Notes under the pieces: generated by a model
What the model was told of the DNA's origin: nothing
The model's input: only the letters and a program-made list of their open reading frames with translations
Database searches by the model: none
Shown here: positions 7,988-16,537 of the stretch, piece by piece
Numbering within the stretch: the first letter of the stretch is position 1
How the letters are laid out: each line of letters begins with the position of its first letter
Translations under genes and position numbers: made by a program
Assembly: GCA_039197065.1 (NCBI GenBank)
Contig: JBCCUL010000007.1
Location: forward strand, 1-64,000
Length of the DNA: 64,000 bases
Source: JANQPX01 sp039197065
GTDB taxonomy: Bacteria > Pseudomonadota > Alphaproteobacteria > Geminicoccales > Geminicoccaceae
Direction: 5' to 3'

Positions 7988-9151
7988 TCAGCTTAGGCGG
8001 GGGTCGGAAAGCTTCAGGATTTCCGCAGCCACACGCTCAGCCGCATCCAGCAGGAAACGGTCGGCCAGATGGGCATAGCGCTCGGTCGTCACCGTGTTGC
8101 GATGGCCGAGCAGCCTGCCGGCCATCATCAGCGTTTCGCCGCACATCACCGCATGCGAGGCATAGGTGTGGCGGAGATCGTGCAGGCGAATGTCGTCGGC
8201 CAGACCGGCTTCGGCGCGAATGCGCCGCCATACCTGAGGTATGCTCGTGCGCGGCTTACTTGGATCATAGGGGCTCGGAAAGACGAAGGGCGAGCGCTCC
8301 TTCCGCTCCCGTCGCCGTCGCCGAAGAAGGCTAAACGCCGTTTCGCCGAGCAGCACCGTGCGCGGGCCGGTCTTGCTGTCTTCGAGGTTCAGGCGATCCC
8401 GACTGACTTCTTTCCAGCGCAACCGATAGATCTCGCCGGAGCGGCAGCCGGTAAGCAGGATCAAGCGGATGATATCGACCTGATCCCGCCGGATCAGCGC
8501 ATAGCGGTCGAGTACTGCGCCGAGGCGTTGCAATTGCTCCTGGTTCAGGAGCCGGCCCCTGGGCGCACTGCGGTGGCGGATGATCTCCCGACAAGGATTG
8601 AGCGTGCCGTTCGCGATCAGTCGCCATGTCTTCGCTCGGTTAAACATGTCGCGGAGAATGGCCAGTGCCCGATTGGCACCGCCGGGCCACTTGCCGCCGT
8701 AGTCATGGTACCAGCGGGCGACATCCGCCGTGACGATGCCGTCAATCGGCATAGCTTCGAAGAACGGCATGAGCGTGTTTCTGAGATAGCAGTCATAGGT
8801 GTAGAGGGTGGACGGCTTCCACGACGGTGCGCGCCGTTCGCGATAGAGGGCAGCGAACGCTTCGAAGGTCATGACCTTGGATTTCGCTGGCAGGGGGTCG
8901 GGACGATCGCCGGCCAGTAGGGCATGGGCTTTGCTCCGCGCATCCTCGACCGGCATGCGCCAGGCATCGCCGAGCGTCACCCGCTTGGCCCTGCCGTCGA
9001 CCCGAATTCGCATCACCCAGCGCTTGGCGCCGCTCGGCAGCACCCGAAGTGCCAAGCCGGGCAGCTTGGTATCCCGCAGATTGTATTCCCGGGCCGCCGA
9101 CAGGGCAGCAGCGACGATATCGTCGCTGAGAGGAAGCAAGCCGTTTTTCAT
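7988..9151 (-). CDS. Tyrosine recombinase (second of tandem pair)
   Basis: Site-specific recombinase of 387 residues with an Arm-binding/DUF4102-like N-terminus (LSDDIVAAAL, GLALRVLPSG), a SAM-like core-binding domain and a C-terminal catalytic domain. Catalytic residues are visible: R in LTGCRSGE, HDLRH as the HxxR box, H in LLGHRN and the nucleophile Y in TERYAHL. Start ATG at 9151 overlaps the stop of the first recombinase (ATGA), which is better supported than upstream alternatives lacking homology. Tandem overlapping recombinases are typical of integrating islands where both are needed. Probable role: excision and integration of the island. Confidence 0.92.
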   Translation of the reverse strand: MKNGLLPLSDDIVAAALSAAREYNLRDTKLPGLALRVLPSGAKRWVMRIRVDGRAKRVTLGDAWRMPVEDARSKAHALLAGDRPDPLPAKSKVMTFEAFAALYRERRAPSWKPSTLYTYDCYLRNTLMPFFEAMPIDGIVTADVARWYHDYGGKWPGGANRALAILRDMFNRAKTWRLIANGTLNPCREIIRHRSAPRGRLLNQEQLQRLGAVLDRYALIRRDQVDIIRLILLTGCRSGEIYRLRWKEVSRDRLNLEDSKTGPRTVLLGETAFSLLRRRRRERKERSPFVFPSPYDPSKPRTSIPQVWRRIRAEAGLADDIRLHDLRHTYASHAVMCGETLMMAGRLLGHRNTVTTERYAHLADRFLLDAAERVAAEILKLSDPRLS

Positions 9152-10638
9152 GGCCGTTGCTCCTGACGCTCCCGTTTGGCGCGCTTGAAGTGTCGTGCGA
9201 GCGCTCTGCGCATGGCAGCCGGATCGAGCCCTTCCCGATGACAGAACGCCGGCAGCTTGAGCTTTGTCTTGCGCCAGGCGTAAATATGGGATGTCCAGCG
9301 TTGATCCTCCTCGCTGACAAGCCGGTGCTTCCGTGATGCTCGATCGGATTTGGTCTCGCATTTCGGTTCGGCCTCAAGCATCGGTTCGACCCGTGCATGC
9401 AGCGCCGCCATTCTCGCCTGTGCCTCAAGATAGCTCGGTGACGGGTCTTTGCATTTGTGTCGCGATCGCTTCGGCATCCAGCTCTCAGGCCGGATCGGCT
9501 CCACCGGATCGGACGGTGTTATCGCTTCGGCCAAGTGGTTGTCGATGCGCTGGGCCGCCGCCATCACCGGCTGATCGACCAGATGGGCATAACCGAGGGT
9601 GGTCACCATCTGGCTATGACCCAGCAGAACGGCAACGGTGCGCAGCTCCTCGCCGCTGCCGACCGCGACCGAGGCATAGCTGTGCCGAAGATCATGAAGA
9701 CGAAGATCATCGAGCCCGGCATGGCGACGCACGTCGCGCCAGACGCGATCGAGCGACGAGGCGATTCCGCGCCCACCGAAACGGACGAAGACGTAAGGCG
9801 AGGTCTCGACTCGGTCCAGACTGGCCAGGAGTTGCTGCACCGACATTGCAAACCATAGACACTTCGGTCCGGCCTTGCTGTCAGGCAAAGCGGCGCGATC
9901 ACCCTGGACCATCGACCATTCGAGATCCAGCGCCTCGCCGCGCCTAGCCCCCGTCAGCATGAGGAAGCGGATACAGGTGACCTCGACCGGATCGGACTCA
10001 TTTGCATGATCGAGTGCCAGGCTGAGACGTCGGTAATCGCGCGCCGTGAGATAGCGCGCCTCGAAATCCGAGCGATGCCGCCGCCGACCGGCGCAGGGAT
10101 TGGAGCCAGCCGGACGCAGACCCAGCGTCTCAGCATGACGCATCATCGACGACAGCACCGAGGTCGCCCGGTCTTTGCTGCGGCCCGCGACGTCGAGCTG
10201 ATCGAGCCAGGCCGTGACATCGGCATCGCCGATCTGGCCGACGGCCAGCTCGCCGAGCGTCGGCAGGATGAGCCGATCCAGGCAACGGTTGTGACCTTTG
10301 ATCGTGTTCGGCTTCCACCGGCCGGCGCAATCGCGCATGAAGGTTGCGGCGAACTCCCGAAGCGCAACCTTGGCCGGGCCTGGCGTTCCACCAAGCGCAA
10401 TCAGCTCCGCGGCCGCCCGCGCCTGATCCAGGCTCATCGTGTCGACCCGCGCCAGCGTCTGCTTGACCAGGCGGCCCTCGACATACCGCCGGTAGATCCA
10501 GGTCGACGGCGATCCGGCGCGCAGCCGCAGGCCTAGCCCCCGCCTGACATGGTCCCAGAGCACCCGTTCGCCGATAGCCGGTGCCGCTGGCGTTCCTTCT
10601 CGCAAGATCTCATCGAGAGGCCGTCGATCATTTGTCAT
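9148..10638 (-). CDS. Tyrosine recombinase (first of tandem pair)
   Basis: Site-specific recombinase of 496 residues. The catalytic set is complete: R in LTGARRGEALDLEW, LHDLRHSYAS as the HxxR box, H in LLGHSQ and Y in TTLGYAHL. It carries an unusual C-terminal extension of about 110 residues after the catalytic tyrosine, rich in Lys/Arg and containing SEEDQRWTSHIYAWRK, which may bind DNA or the partner recombinase. It is translationally coupled to the second recombinase. The region directly upstream (10660-10740) contains inverted GTCCCCGAG / CTCGGGGAC and repeated CTGGACATC, good candidates for its binding sites. Confidence 0.92.
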   Translation of the reverse strand: MTNDRRPLDEILREGTPAAPAIGERVLWDHVRRGLGLRLRAGSPSTWIYRRYVEGRLVKQTLARVDTMSLDQARAAAELIALGGTPGPAKVALREFAATFMRDCAGRWKPNTIKGHNRCLDRLILPTLGELAVGQIGDADVTAWLDQLDVAGRSKDRATSVLSSMMRHAETLGLRPAGSNPCAGRRRHRSDFEARYLTARDYRRLSLALDHANESDPVEVTCIRFLMLTGARRGEALDLEWSMVQGDRAALPDSKAGPKCLWFAMSVQQLLASLDRVETSPYVFVRFGGRGIASSLDRVWRDVRRHAGLDDLRLHDLRHSYASVAVGSGEELRTVAVLLGHSQMVTTLGYAHLVDQPVMAAAQRIDNHLAEAITPSDPVEPIRPESWMPKRSRHKCKDPSPSYLEAQARMAALHARVEPMLEAEPKCETKSDRASRKHRLVSEEDQRWTSHIYAWRKTKLKLPAFCHREGLDPAAMRRALARHFKRAKRERQEQRP

Positions 10639-10649
10639 CGATCCGTTCC

Positions 10650-10897
10650 GCTGGTCCCCGAGCTGGACATCCCCGTGCAGATCCAGGGGACTCGCTGGAC
10701 ATCTCGGGGACCACTCGCCGGACGATCGGATCGATGAAAAAAAGAGGCTCAGAACCCGGTCAGCTCAGGCCGCATGGCCGGTTGGAAAAGCTAGTCTTTC
10801 CGGGCCGAATTAGTGACTCGCCCCATACCGAAAGACGTCGCTTCGCTCCGCTCTCTATTGGCTTCATTTCGAGTCACACACTATGCAGCGTCTGCAT
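10650..10897 (+). repeat. Right copy of island repeat with recombinase-site candidates
   Basis: Upstream of the recombinase pair. GTCCCCGAG (about 10654-10662) is inverted relative to CTCGGGGAC, and CTGGACATC occurs twice within 35 bases. The following 200 bases match 1756-1970 in direct orientation with shared blocks CAGCTCAGGCCGCATGGCC, CGCTCTCTATTGG and CACACACTA-GCAGCG. This layout suits an attachment or regulatory site for the recombinases; exact cleavage points cannot be read from one sequence. Confidence 0.55.
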
Positions 10898-11116
10898 AAG
10901 CGCGGAGGCTCGTGTCAGGGAAGGCAGGTGTAACGAGTTGAAGAAACGGGCCAATTCTCAAACGGGTCTGGTCGTGACGCAACGCAGTGTCGCCAGTGTG
11001 TGGCAATACCGCATCGCAGAAAAAGCTGATCGCGCAGCTTGCTCCCAATATGCTCCCAAATCTTGCAAGAGTCAAAAAATGTTGGGAACAGAATCCTTGT
11101 AACTCTTTGATTTTAT

Positions 11117-11193
11117 TGGTCGGGGCGGCATGATTCGAACATGCGACCCTCTGCTCCCAAAGCAGATGCGCTACCAGGCTGCGCCACGCCCCG
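11117..11193 (-). tRNA. tRNA-Pro (TGG)
   Basis: Minus-strand cloverleaf CGGGGCG...CCGCCCCGACCA. The anticodon loop CTTTGGGA carries TGG, with the CTGC/GCAG anticodon stem, GTTCGAATC T-loop and an encoded CCA end. The 3' end faces the island, the usual orientation for an integration target. No full duplicate of the 3' end is seen at the far side of the island. Confidence 0.95.
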
Positions 11194-11650
11194 ATACCAG
11201 AAATATTGCGGGAAAATATCCAATTCAGACCAGTTTGGCAACGCGCCAAATCGTGCTCAAACCCGACTGGTCGATTTTCATCGGGGTCAAAACTTGCAGA
11301 ATACCGCTTAAGCTCACCGGCAGCTGGCCCCAATATCTGGCGCTTTCTTGAGCGCCACTTTCGCTTTGGCATGCAAGGTTGGCGTGATCACCGCCTTCAC
11401 GGCGAAGGCGGCACGTGAAGCCTCGGATTGCGATCACCCTACTCAAGTTCCCTTCTGCAGATGGCCTGATGGCGAGCAACCCTGCCATGCCGTCAGGCTG
11501 TGCCACGCCCCGATTCGCGAAATCCAAGGCGTGCTGATCGAATAGGCGAACTGGTAACGACGTTAGGTCGGCGAAAGAAAAGCGTCTCGGATTCAGTCTT
11601 TCTTCACCAAGCTAGTATAGCAAGGGGCGCGACATTGGTGCTTACAACTG
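11194..11650. other. Spacer with partial tRNA-Pro duplicate
   Basis: No gene recognised in these 457 bases. CAGGCTGTGCCACGCCCCGAT at 11494-11514 repeats the tRNA-Pro 5' segment (11175-11195) with a single mismatch, about 320 bases away in the same orientation. It is a likely scar of an older recombination at the tRNA. Confidence 0.55.
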
Positions 11651-12352
11651 ATGAGAGACGAGATGTCCGGCCAGTCTCCGCCGAAAAGCCCTGTGAGCGA
11701 TGAAAGCGAGGATAGCCATCCGCGCGCCCAAGGACGGCGTCATCCGTCAATCCTCGGCCTTTCCGTGGTATCCGGGCTTAACATCGCCTGTCTTGCTTTC
11801 ATCGCATATCATTTCGCTACTCATGGGCCAGAGCCGGCAACAGTCCCCGCAAAGCTGCCGGATATTCATGAAAGCCGTGACGCAGGAGTAGAAGGTTCGA
11901 CTTTGACGACGCTCGACGCCGCACCTGGCGTCGCTGGCAATGTGGACCTGGTTTCGGCACCAGCCAATGTGATCGCCATCGCAGCGGGTCTTCATCCCCT
12001 CGACGTCGATCTGATCGATCAGCAGAGGACCATTTCCACAAAGCTGATCGAGCCTGAGAGTGAACCTGAAGCTGAAACCGCCACCGCCCAGCCTATCGGC
12101 CATTGGGTTCAGCTGGGAGCCCTCTCCAAGGAAACGACGGCGAAGCGCTTTTGGTCTGACCTGAAGATGCGGCACAAATCGCTGCTGCAAGATCGAGAGC
12201 CTCGATATTTCGGCCCTGCGGAAGTCGGCGGACGTCTTGTTCATGTCAGGCTCGGCCCGATGGGTGGCCAAGCCGCAGACAGGCTATGCAGCAGCCTGAA
12301 AGCGGAAGGCGCGGATTGTTTTTGCATTCGGCCGGGTGACGAGCATCTATGA
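11651..12352 (+). CDS. SPOR-domain membrane protein
   Basis: A 233-residue protein with a short cytoplasmic N-terminus, one membrane helix (about 33-57, LGLSVVSGLNIACLAFIAYHF), a periplasmic Pro/Ala/Glu-rich linker and a C-terminal SPOR-like domain from about residue 150 (GHWVQLGALSKETTAKRFW ... HVRLGPMGG). SPOR domains bind peptidoglycan lacking stem peptides at division or repair sites; that role is inferred from the fold. Two nearby ATG codons (11651, 11663) are possible starts. It stands alone between tRNA-Pro and a non-coding gap. Confidence 0.75.
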   Translation: MRDEMSGQSPPKSPVSDESEDSHPRAQGRRHPSILGLSVVSGLNIACLAFIAYHFATHGPEPATVPAKLPDIHESRDAGVEGSTLTTLDAAPGVAGNVDLVSAPANVIAIAAGLHPLDVDLIDQQRTISTKLIEPESEPEAETATAQPIGHWVQLGALSKETTAKRFWSDLKMRHKSLLQDREPRYFGPAEVGGRLVHVRLGPMGGQAADRLCSSLKAEGADCFCIRPGDEHL

Positions 12353-12833
12353 CAGGCCGCCGCCATATGGCATGGCAGGCTGAAAATCTTGATCACGCCG
12401 ACATACGGCTTCCGATCTGTAATCTCCAGAGGCGTCTCTTTAGTTGCCGCTACGGCGTTTCTTCTGCACAAGAGCGAAATTGAGGATCGACCGGCGCCTT
12501 AAAGAACCGCATCCGCTCAAAAAAACGTCCCGCGTCGGAGAGCGTCATAAGTCCGACGTGAAGAAGCAGCCTAAGTCCCGCCGTCATCGGTTAGTCGCAG
12601 TTCGATTTGTTGTATCGTCCAAGACGGCAGGGTAGTCTTCTGGTCGAAACTCGGGCGCGACGGCACTTTCGGGACATGGGAGCCTGCCGGTCTGAGAGCC
12701 GAGCGTTCCCCTTGAAATCGTTACGCCAGGGGCCTCGGCAGTCAGTCGCTGGATTGATGAGACTCGTGGCTTCGATGCCGTTATCTGATGACGATTCATA
12801 GAGCGCATCGAACCACCAGGGAGAGACTACGCG
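12353..12833. other. Non-coding gap
   Basis: About 480 bases between the SPOR gene and a large membrane protein gene. No convincing gene, tRNA, terminator or repeat was found. Confidence 0.5.
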
Positions 12834-14534
12834 GTGGCTGCCGATCGGGCCTCGTTCGATACGCCTGAGATGGCGCTGGAACCCGGATATGCCGACGACA
12901 ATCGGTGGAGCCCGGATGCTCCTTCCTCCCAAAGTGACAGGCTGAGCCGTCTCGGTCCGCCCTGGTCGGTTGGTTCTCTTCGCTCCAGCCTGGGTCTGGC
13001 GCTGATCTTTTGCTGGATAACCTATTTTTTGGGCTGGGGTCTGGGCGCGTCCGGGCGTCTGGGAGAGATGCCGTTGCTGGCAGATCCGGATCAGCCGGCC
13101 CGCCTTGTCGGCGCGCTCAGCGCAATCGTCTTTCCGCTGGCGGCAATGCTGATCGGTCGCATGCTTGGCCGGCTGGAGCGATGGGCCAAGCTCAGGCTGG
13201 TGCGCTGGTGGCGGCGCAATCCCAAGCAATATCGGACCCGTCTTCGCGTTCATGACTTCGAGCGACGTTATCGCTGGCTGCTCGGCTTCGTTTTCGGCGC
13301 TGCTCTGATCGGCGTGCTGATCTGGTATCGACGCGGCGACGTTGCAGCCTTCGCGATCGTTTTCTCCTGGCTCGCCCTCGGTCCGGTTTCCGGCATTGCC
13401 ATGGCGAGACGATTTTCCAGCCCGACCTCACAGGGTCTTGCCGGGCTCATCGCGGGCTTCGGGTCGATCAGCGGCGCCGTGCTCCTGATCCTGGCATTTG
13501 CCGGCGCCGGCGTCTCGGCTATTGCTTTCGCCATTCTCGGCGTCACCAATGTCGCGTTCGCCGGTGCGATCGGCGTGTTGCTCGAGATCGTCATGGGTGG
13601 TGTGCTAACGCTTGGTCTGGCGCTTGCCGGCGCTGGCGTCGCAACGGTCGCTCTCGCACTGGCGGGCGCCGGCACCGGGATCGCCACGCTTACCGGCGTC
13701 GCCACCATGTCGCGCGCGGGCCTCGCCGCCTTCGTCATTCTCATGAGCGGTGCGGCGGTCGCAACCCTTGCTTTCGAGGAAGCTGCGATACTCCCGGCCG
13801 CGATCGGCGGCATCAGTGCGCTCGCCGTCGCCGCGGCAGTATCGCATAATCGAATGGGCCGCCATGGCGCCTATGCAGGCGCAATCGGCGCCATCGCGCT
13901 CCTGACGCTCGCCGCCGTTCTCTTCGGCTGGGGCGACGAGCCGCTGGTGATGTTCGCGGTTTGCTTCTTCTTTCTTCTGCCGTTTTTGGTCGGAGTAACG
14001 TTCTGGGCCGCTCTCGGAGCGATTCAGATCCTGGTCGGGCGGCTCACGGCGAAGGGCCGACGTTGGTTCTCAGCACTCCTCGCAGTCGGTCTCTCCTGGC
14101 TGATCGGCCTCTTCTTCGTGGCGGCGCTCGCCTATCTTCTGGGCTACGGCGCCGAGAGCTACAACCAGCTGACGATCGCCCGCGCCGGGGCGATTGCATT
14201 CGACGTCGAGCCCATGATCAGGCGCGCGGTCGCCGATCCCTTGGGCGAAGGGCTCTGGCTGTCTTTGATGATCATGACACCGCTGGCGCTGCCAGCCTTC
14301 ATGGCTGCCTCCCTGCTGACCGATGGCCTTCTGGCCCTGCAGCCGCATGATTACCGTTTCAGAAAACTGCTGTTCAAGACCATCGGTTTCCTGGTCACGA
14401 TCATACTGCTGCTAGCCGCCGCCACATTCGTGACGACAAGCGATCAGGTCCAAGTGGCGCCAATGCTCGGCGAGCTCGCCAGGGTTGGGCTCGACACGGC
14501 AGGACAGTCCTTCGCAAATCCCAACTCAAGGTAA
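12834..14534 (+). CDS. Polytopic membrane protein of unknown function
   Basis: A 566-residue protein with a GTG start, a hydrophilic N-terminus of about 60 residues, two helices, a basic loop (RRNPKQYRTRLRVHDFERRYR) and then a long series of Gly/Ala-rich helices such as GLALAGAGVATVALALAGAG (about 260-290) resembling degenerate internal repeats. The basic loop next to helices suggests a cytoplasmic face. No enzyme motif is visible and no family was recognised. It ends 20 bases from the convergent glmS stop, so there is little room for a terminator between them. Confidence 0.65.
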   Translation: MAADRASFDTPEMALEPGYADDNRWSPDAPSSQSDRLSRLGPPWSVGSLRSSLGLALIFCWITYFLGWGLGASGRLGEMPLLADPDQPARLVGALSAIVFPLAAMLIGRMLGRLERWAKLRLVRWWRRNPKQYRTRLRVHDFERRYRWLLGFVFGAALIGVLIWYRRGDVAAFAIVFSWLALGPVSGIAMARRFSSPTSQGLAGLIAGFGSISGAVLLILAFAGAGVSAIAFAILGVTNVAFAGAIGVLLEIVMGGVLTLGLALAGAGVATVALALAGAGTGIATLTGVATMSRAGLAAFVILMSGAAVATLAFEEAAILPAAIGGISALAVAAAVSHNRMGRHGAYAGAIGAIALLTLAAVLFGWGDEPLVMFAVCFFFLLPFLVGVTFWAALGAIQILVGRLTAKGRRWFSALLAVGLSWLIGLFFVAALAYLLGYGAESYNQLTIARAGAIAFDVEPMIRRAVADPLGEGLWLSLMIMTPLALPAFMAASLLTDGLLALQPHDYRFRKLLFKTIGFLVTIILLLAAATFVTTSDQVQVAPMLGELARVGLDTAGQSFANPNSR

Positions 14535-14554
14535 CAGAACGGCCACATTGGCCG

Positions 14555-16378
14555 CTATTCGACGGTGACGGATTTTGCCAGATTTCTAGGCTGGTCAACG
14601 TCCGTGCCTTTGACCACGGCTGTATGATAGGCGAGCAGCTGGATCGGCAGGGCGTAGAGTATCGGGGCTACGAAGGAATCGACGTCGGGCAGCTCGACGG
14701 AGGTGTGCACATAGTCCGCTAGCTTCTCGCAGCCGTGACGATCGCTGAGCAGGATGACCTTGCCGCCGCGCGCGACCACCTCCTGAAGATTGCTCGCGGT
14801 CTTCTCGAACAGCGGGTCCGGCGGCGCCACGACGATCACTGGGACATCTTCGTCGATCAAGGCGATCGGTCCATGTTTCAGTTCGCCGGCGGCATAGCCT
14901 TCCGCGTGAATGTAGCTGATTTCCTTCAGCTTCAGTGCGCCTTCGAGCGCGATCGCGAAAGCGGTGCCGCGGCCGAGATAGAGGACGTCGCGCGCCGGGC
15001 TGATCTCATGGGCGATCTCTTCGAACCGGTGATCCTGCATCAGAACTTCGGCGGCGCGCGCCGGCACCTCGTCGAGGGCTTGGGTCAGCGCCGTTTCCCG
15101 TTCCGGCGAGAGGTGACCGCGTGCGCGCGCAGCGCCGATGGCGAGGCAGGCAAGCGTGGCGAGCTGGGTAGTGAAAGCCTTGGTCGAAGCAACACCGATT
15201 TCGGGACCGGCAAGGGTGCGAAGATAGCAGGACGCTTCGCGCGCCAGTGTGCTCTCCGGCACGTTGACTACGGCGAGCGTCTGCAGGCCGGCCTGCTTGA
15301 CGTGACGCATGGCTTCGAGCGTGTCCATCGTCTCGCCGGATTGTGAAACGAAGAGCCCTGCCCCTTCGGCGTCCAGCGGAACGTCGCGATAGCGAAACTC
15401 GGAGCCGATATCGACGTCGGTCGGCAGACGCGCCAGCTGTTCGAACCAGTATTTCGCCACCATGCAGGCATAGGAGGCGGTGCCGCAGGCGACCATGGTC
15501 ATGCGTGAAAGTGCGGAAAAATCGATCGGCAGGTCGGGAAGCTGAATGCGGTGATCGTGGGGGCTCGCGAACGTCCGGAGCGTGTCGCCGAGGACGGCGG
15601 GCTGCTCATGGATCTCCTTGTGCATGAAGTGGCGGTAATTGCCCTTGCCGATCAGCGCGCCGGAGAATGCCGTCTGGGTGATCGCCCGTTCGGCCGGATC
15701 GCCGAGCGCATCGAAGATCTCGGCGCCATCGGGCCGGATGACCGCCCAATCGCCCTCTTCGAGATATTGAATGCGGTCGGTCAGGTTGGCGAGCGCCAGC
15801 GCGTCGGAGCCGATATACATCTCGCCTTCGCCATAGCCGATGGCGAGCGGGCTGCCGCGTCGCGCGCAGATGAGCAGGTCTTCGTGATCCTCGAACAGAA
15901 GCGCCAAGGCGAAGGCGCCTTCGAGGCGATTGAGCGCCGTGCGCGCCGCCTCGACCGGGTCCATGCCCTTATCGAGATTGGCGCTGACCAGATGAGGCAC
16001 GACCTCGGTGTCGGTCTGGGTCTGGAACTGATGCCCCTTTTGCAGGAGTTCGTGACGCAGCGTCTCGAAGTTCTCGATAATGCCGTTATGCACCACCGAA
16101 ACCCCTCGAGACATGTGCGGGTGGGCATTGTCCTCGGTAGGCGCGCCATGGGTGGCCCAGCGGGTGTGGCCGATGCCGGTGGTGCCGGAGAGCGGATCGT
16201 GCTCCAGCACCGCTTCGAGATTAACGAGCTTGCCCTCGGCGCGTCGCCGCTCGATACGGCCATCCACCAGGGTTGCGATGCCTGCACTGTCATAGCCGCG
16301 ATATTCGAGGCGCTTGAGCGCATCGAGGAGCAGGGGTGACGCCGATTGACGGCCTAAAATACCAATGATGCCGCACAT
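14555..16378 (-). CDS. glmS: Glutamine--fructose-6-phosphate aminotransferase
   Basis: Makes glucosamine-6-phosphate from fructose-6-phosphate and glutamine, the first step towards UDP-GlcNAc for peptidoglycan and LPS. The start is set at MCGIIGILG so that Cys2 is the N-terminal nucleophile of the class II glutamine amidotransferase domain (also GHTRWATHG and NGIIENF). Two SIS isomerase domains follow, with SQSGETMDTLEA and the C-terminal DQPRNLAKSVTVE signature. Total 607 residues, normal for GlmS. No glmU lies next to it, and no glmS ribozyme-like structure was recognised upstream. Confidence 0.97.
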   Translation of the reverse strand: MCGIIGILGRQSASPLLLDALKRLEYRGYDSAGIATLVDGRIERRRAEGKLVNLEAVLEHDPLSGTTGIGHTRWATHGAPTEDNAHPHMSRGVSVVHNGIIENFETLRHELLQKGHQFQTQTDTEVVPHLVSANLDKGMDPVEAARTALNRLEGAFALALLFEDHEDLLICARRGSPLAIGYGEGEMYIGSDALALANLTDRIQYLEEGDWAVIRPDGAEIFDALGDPAERAITQTAFSGALIGKGNYRHFMHKEIHEQPAVLGDTLRTFASPHDHRIQLPDLPIDFSALSRMTMVACGTASYACMVAKYWFEQLARLPTDVDIGSEFRYRDVPLDAEGAGLFVSQSGETMDTLEAMRHVKQAGLQTLAVVNVPESTLAREASCYLRTLAGPEIGVASTKAFTTQLATLACLAIGAARARGHLSPERETALTQALDEVPARAAEVLMQDHRFEEIAHEISPARDVLYLGRGTAFAIALEGALKLKEISYIHAEGYAAGELKHGPIALIDEDVPVIVVAPPDPLFEKTASNLQEVVARGGKVILLSDRHGCEKLADYVHTSVELPDVDSFVAPILYALPIQLLAYHTAVVKGTDVDQPRNLAKSVTVE

Positions 16379-16537
16379 GAGCGCTTTAATCCTTTTGTAC
16401 TTGCAAGTGAGGTCTTTTTCAGCTTTGCGGCGGGAGTATAGCGACGGCATTCGGGGCGGCAAGCTTCTCGAACTTCTGAACAGGGATGCCATGTAGCTAT
16501 GATGTACCTGGGTGACACCTCTGCCGGTGGAAGCTTC

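Noticed and set aside
9152..9361. N-terminal extension of the second recombinase
   Set aside because: It overlaps the coding region of the first recombinase, has no homology, and the ATGA overlap gives a better start at 9151.
7699..10536. Long open frames antisense to the recombinases
   Set aside because: They mirror GC-rich coding sequence; the opposite strand carries complete catalytic motifs.
16379..16537. Possible glmS ribozyme upstream of glmS
   Set aside because: No matching core sequence was seen, and such ribozymes are typical of Firmicutes.
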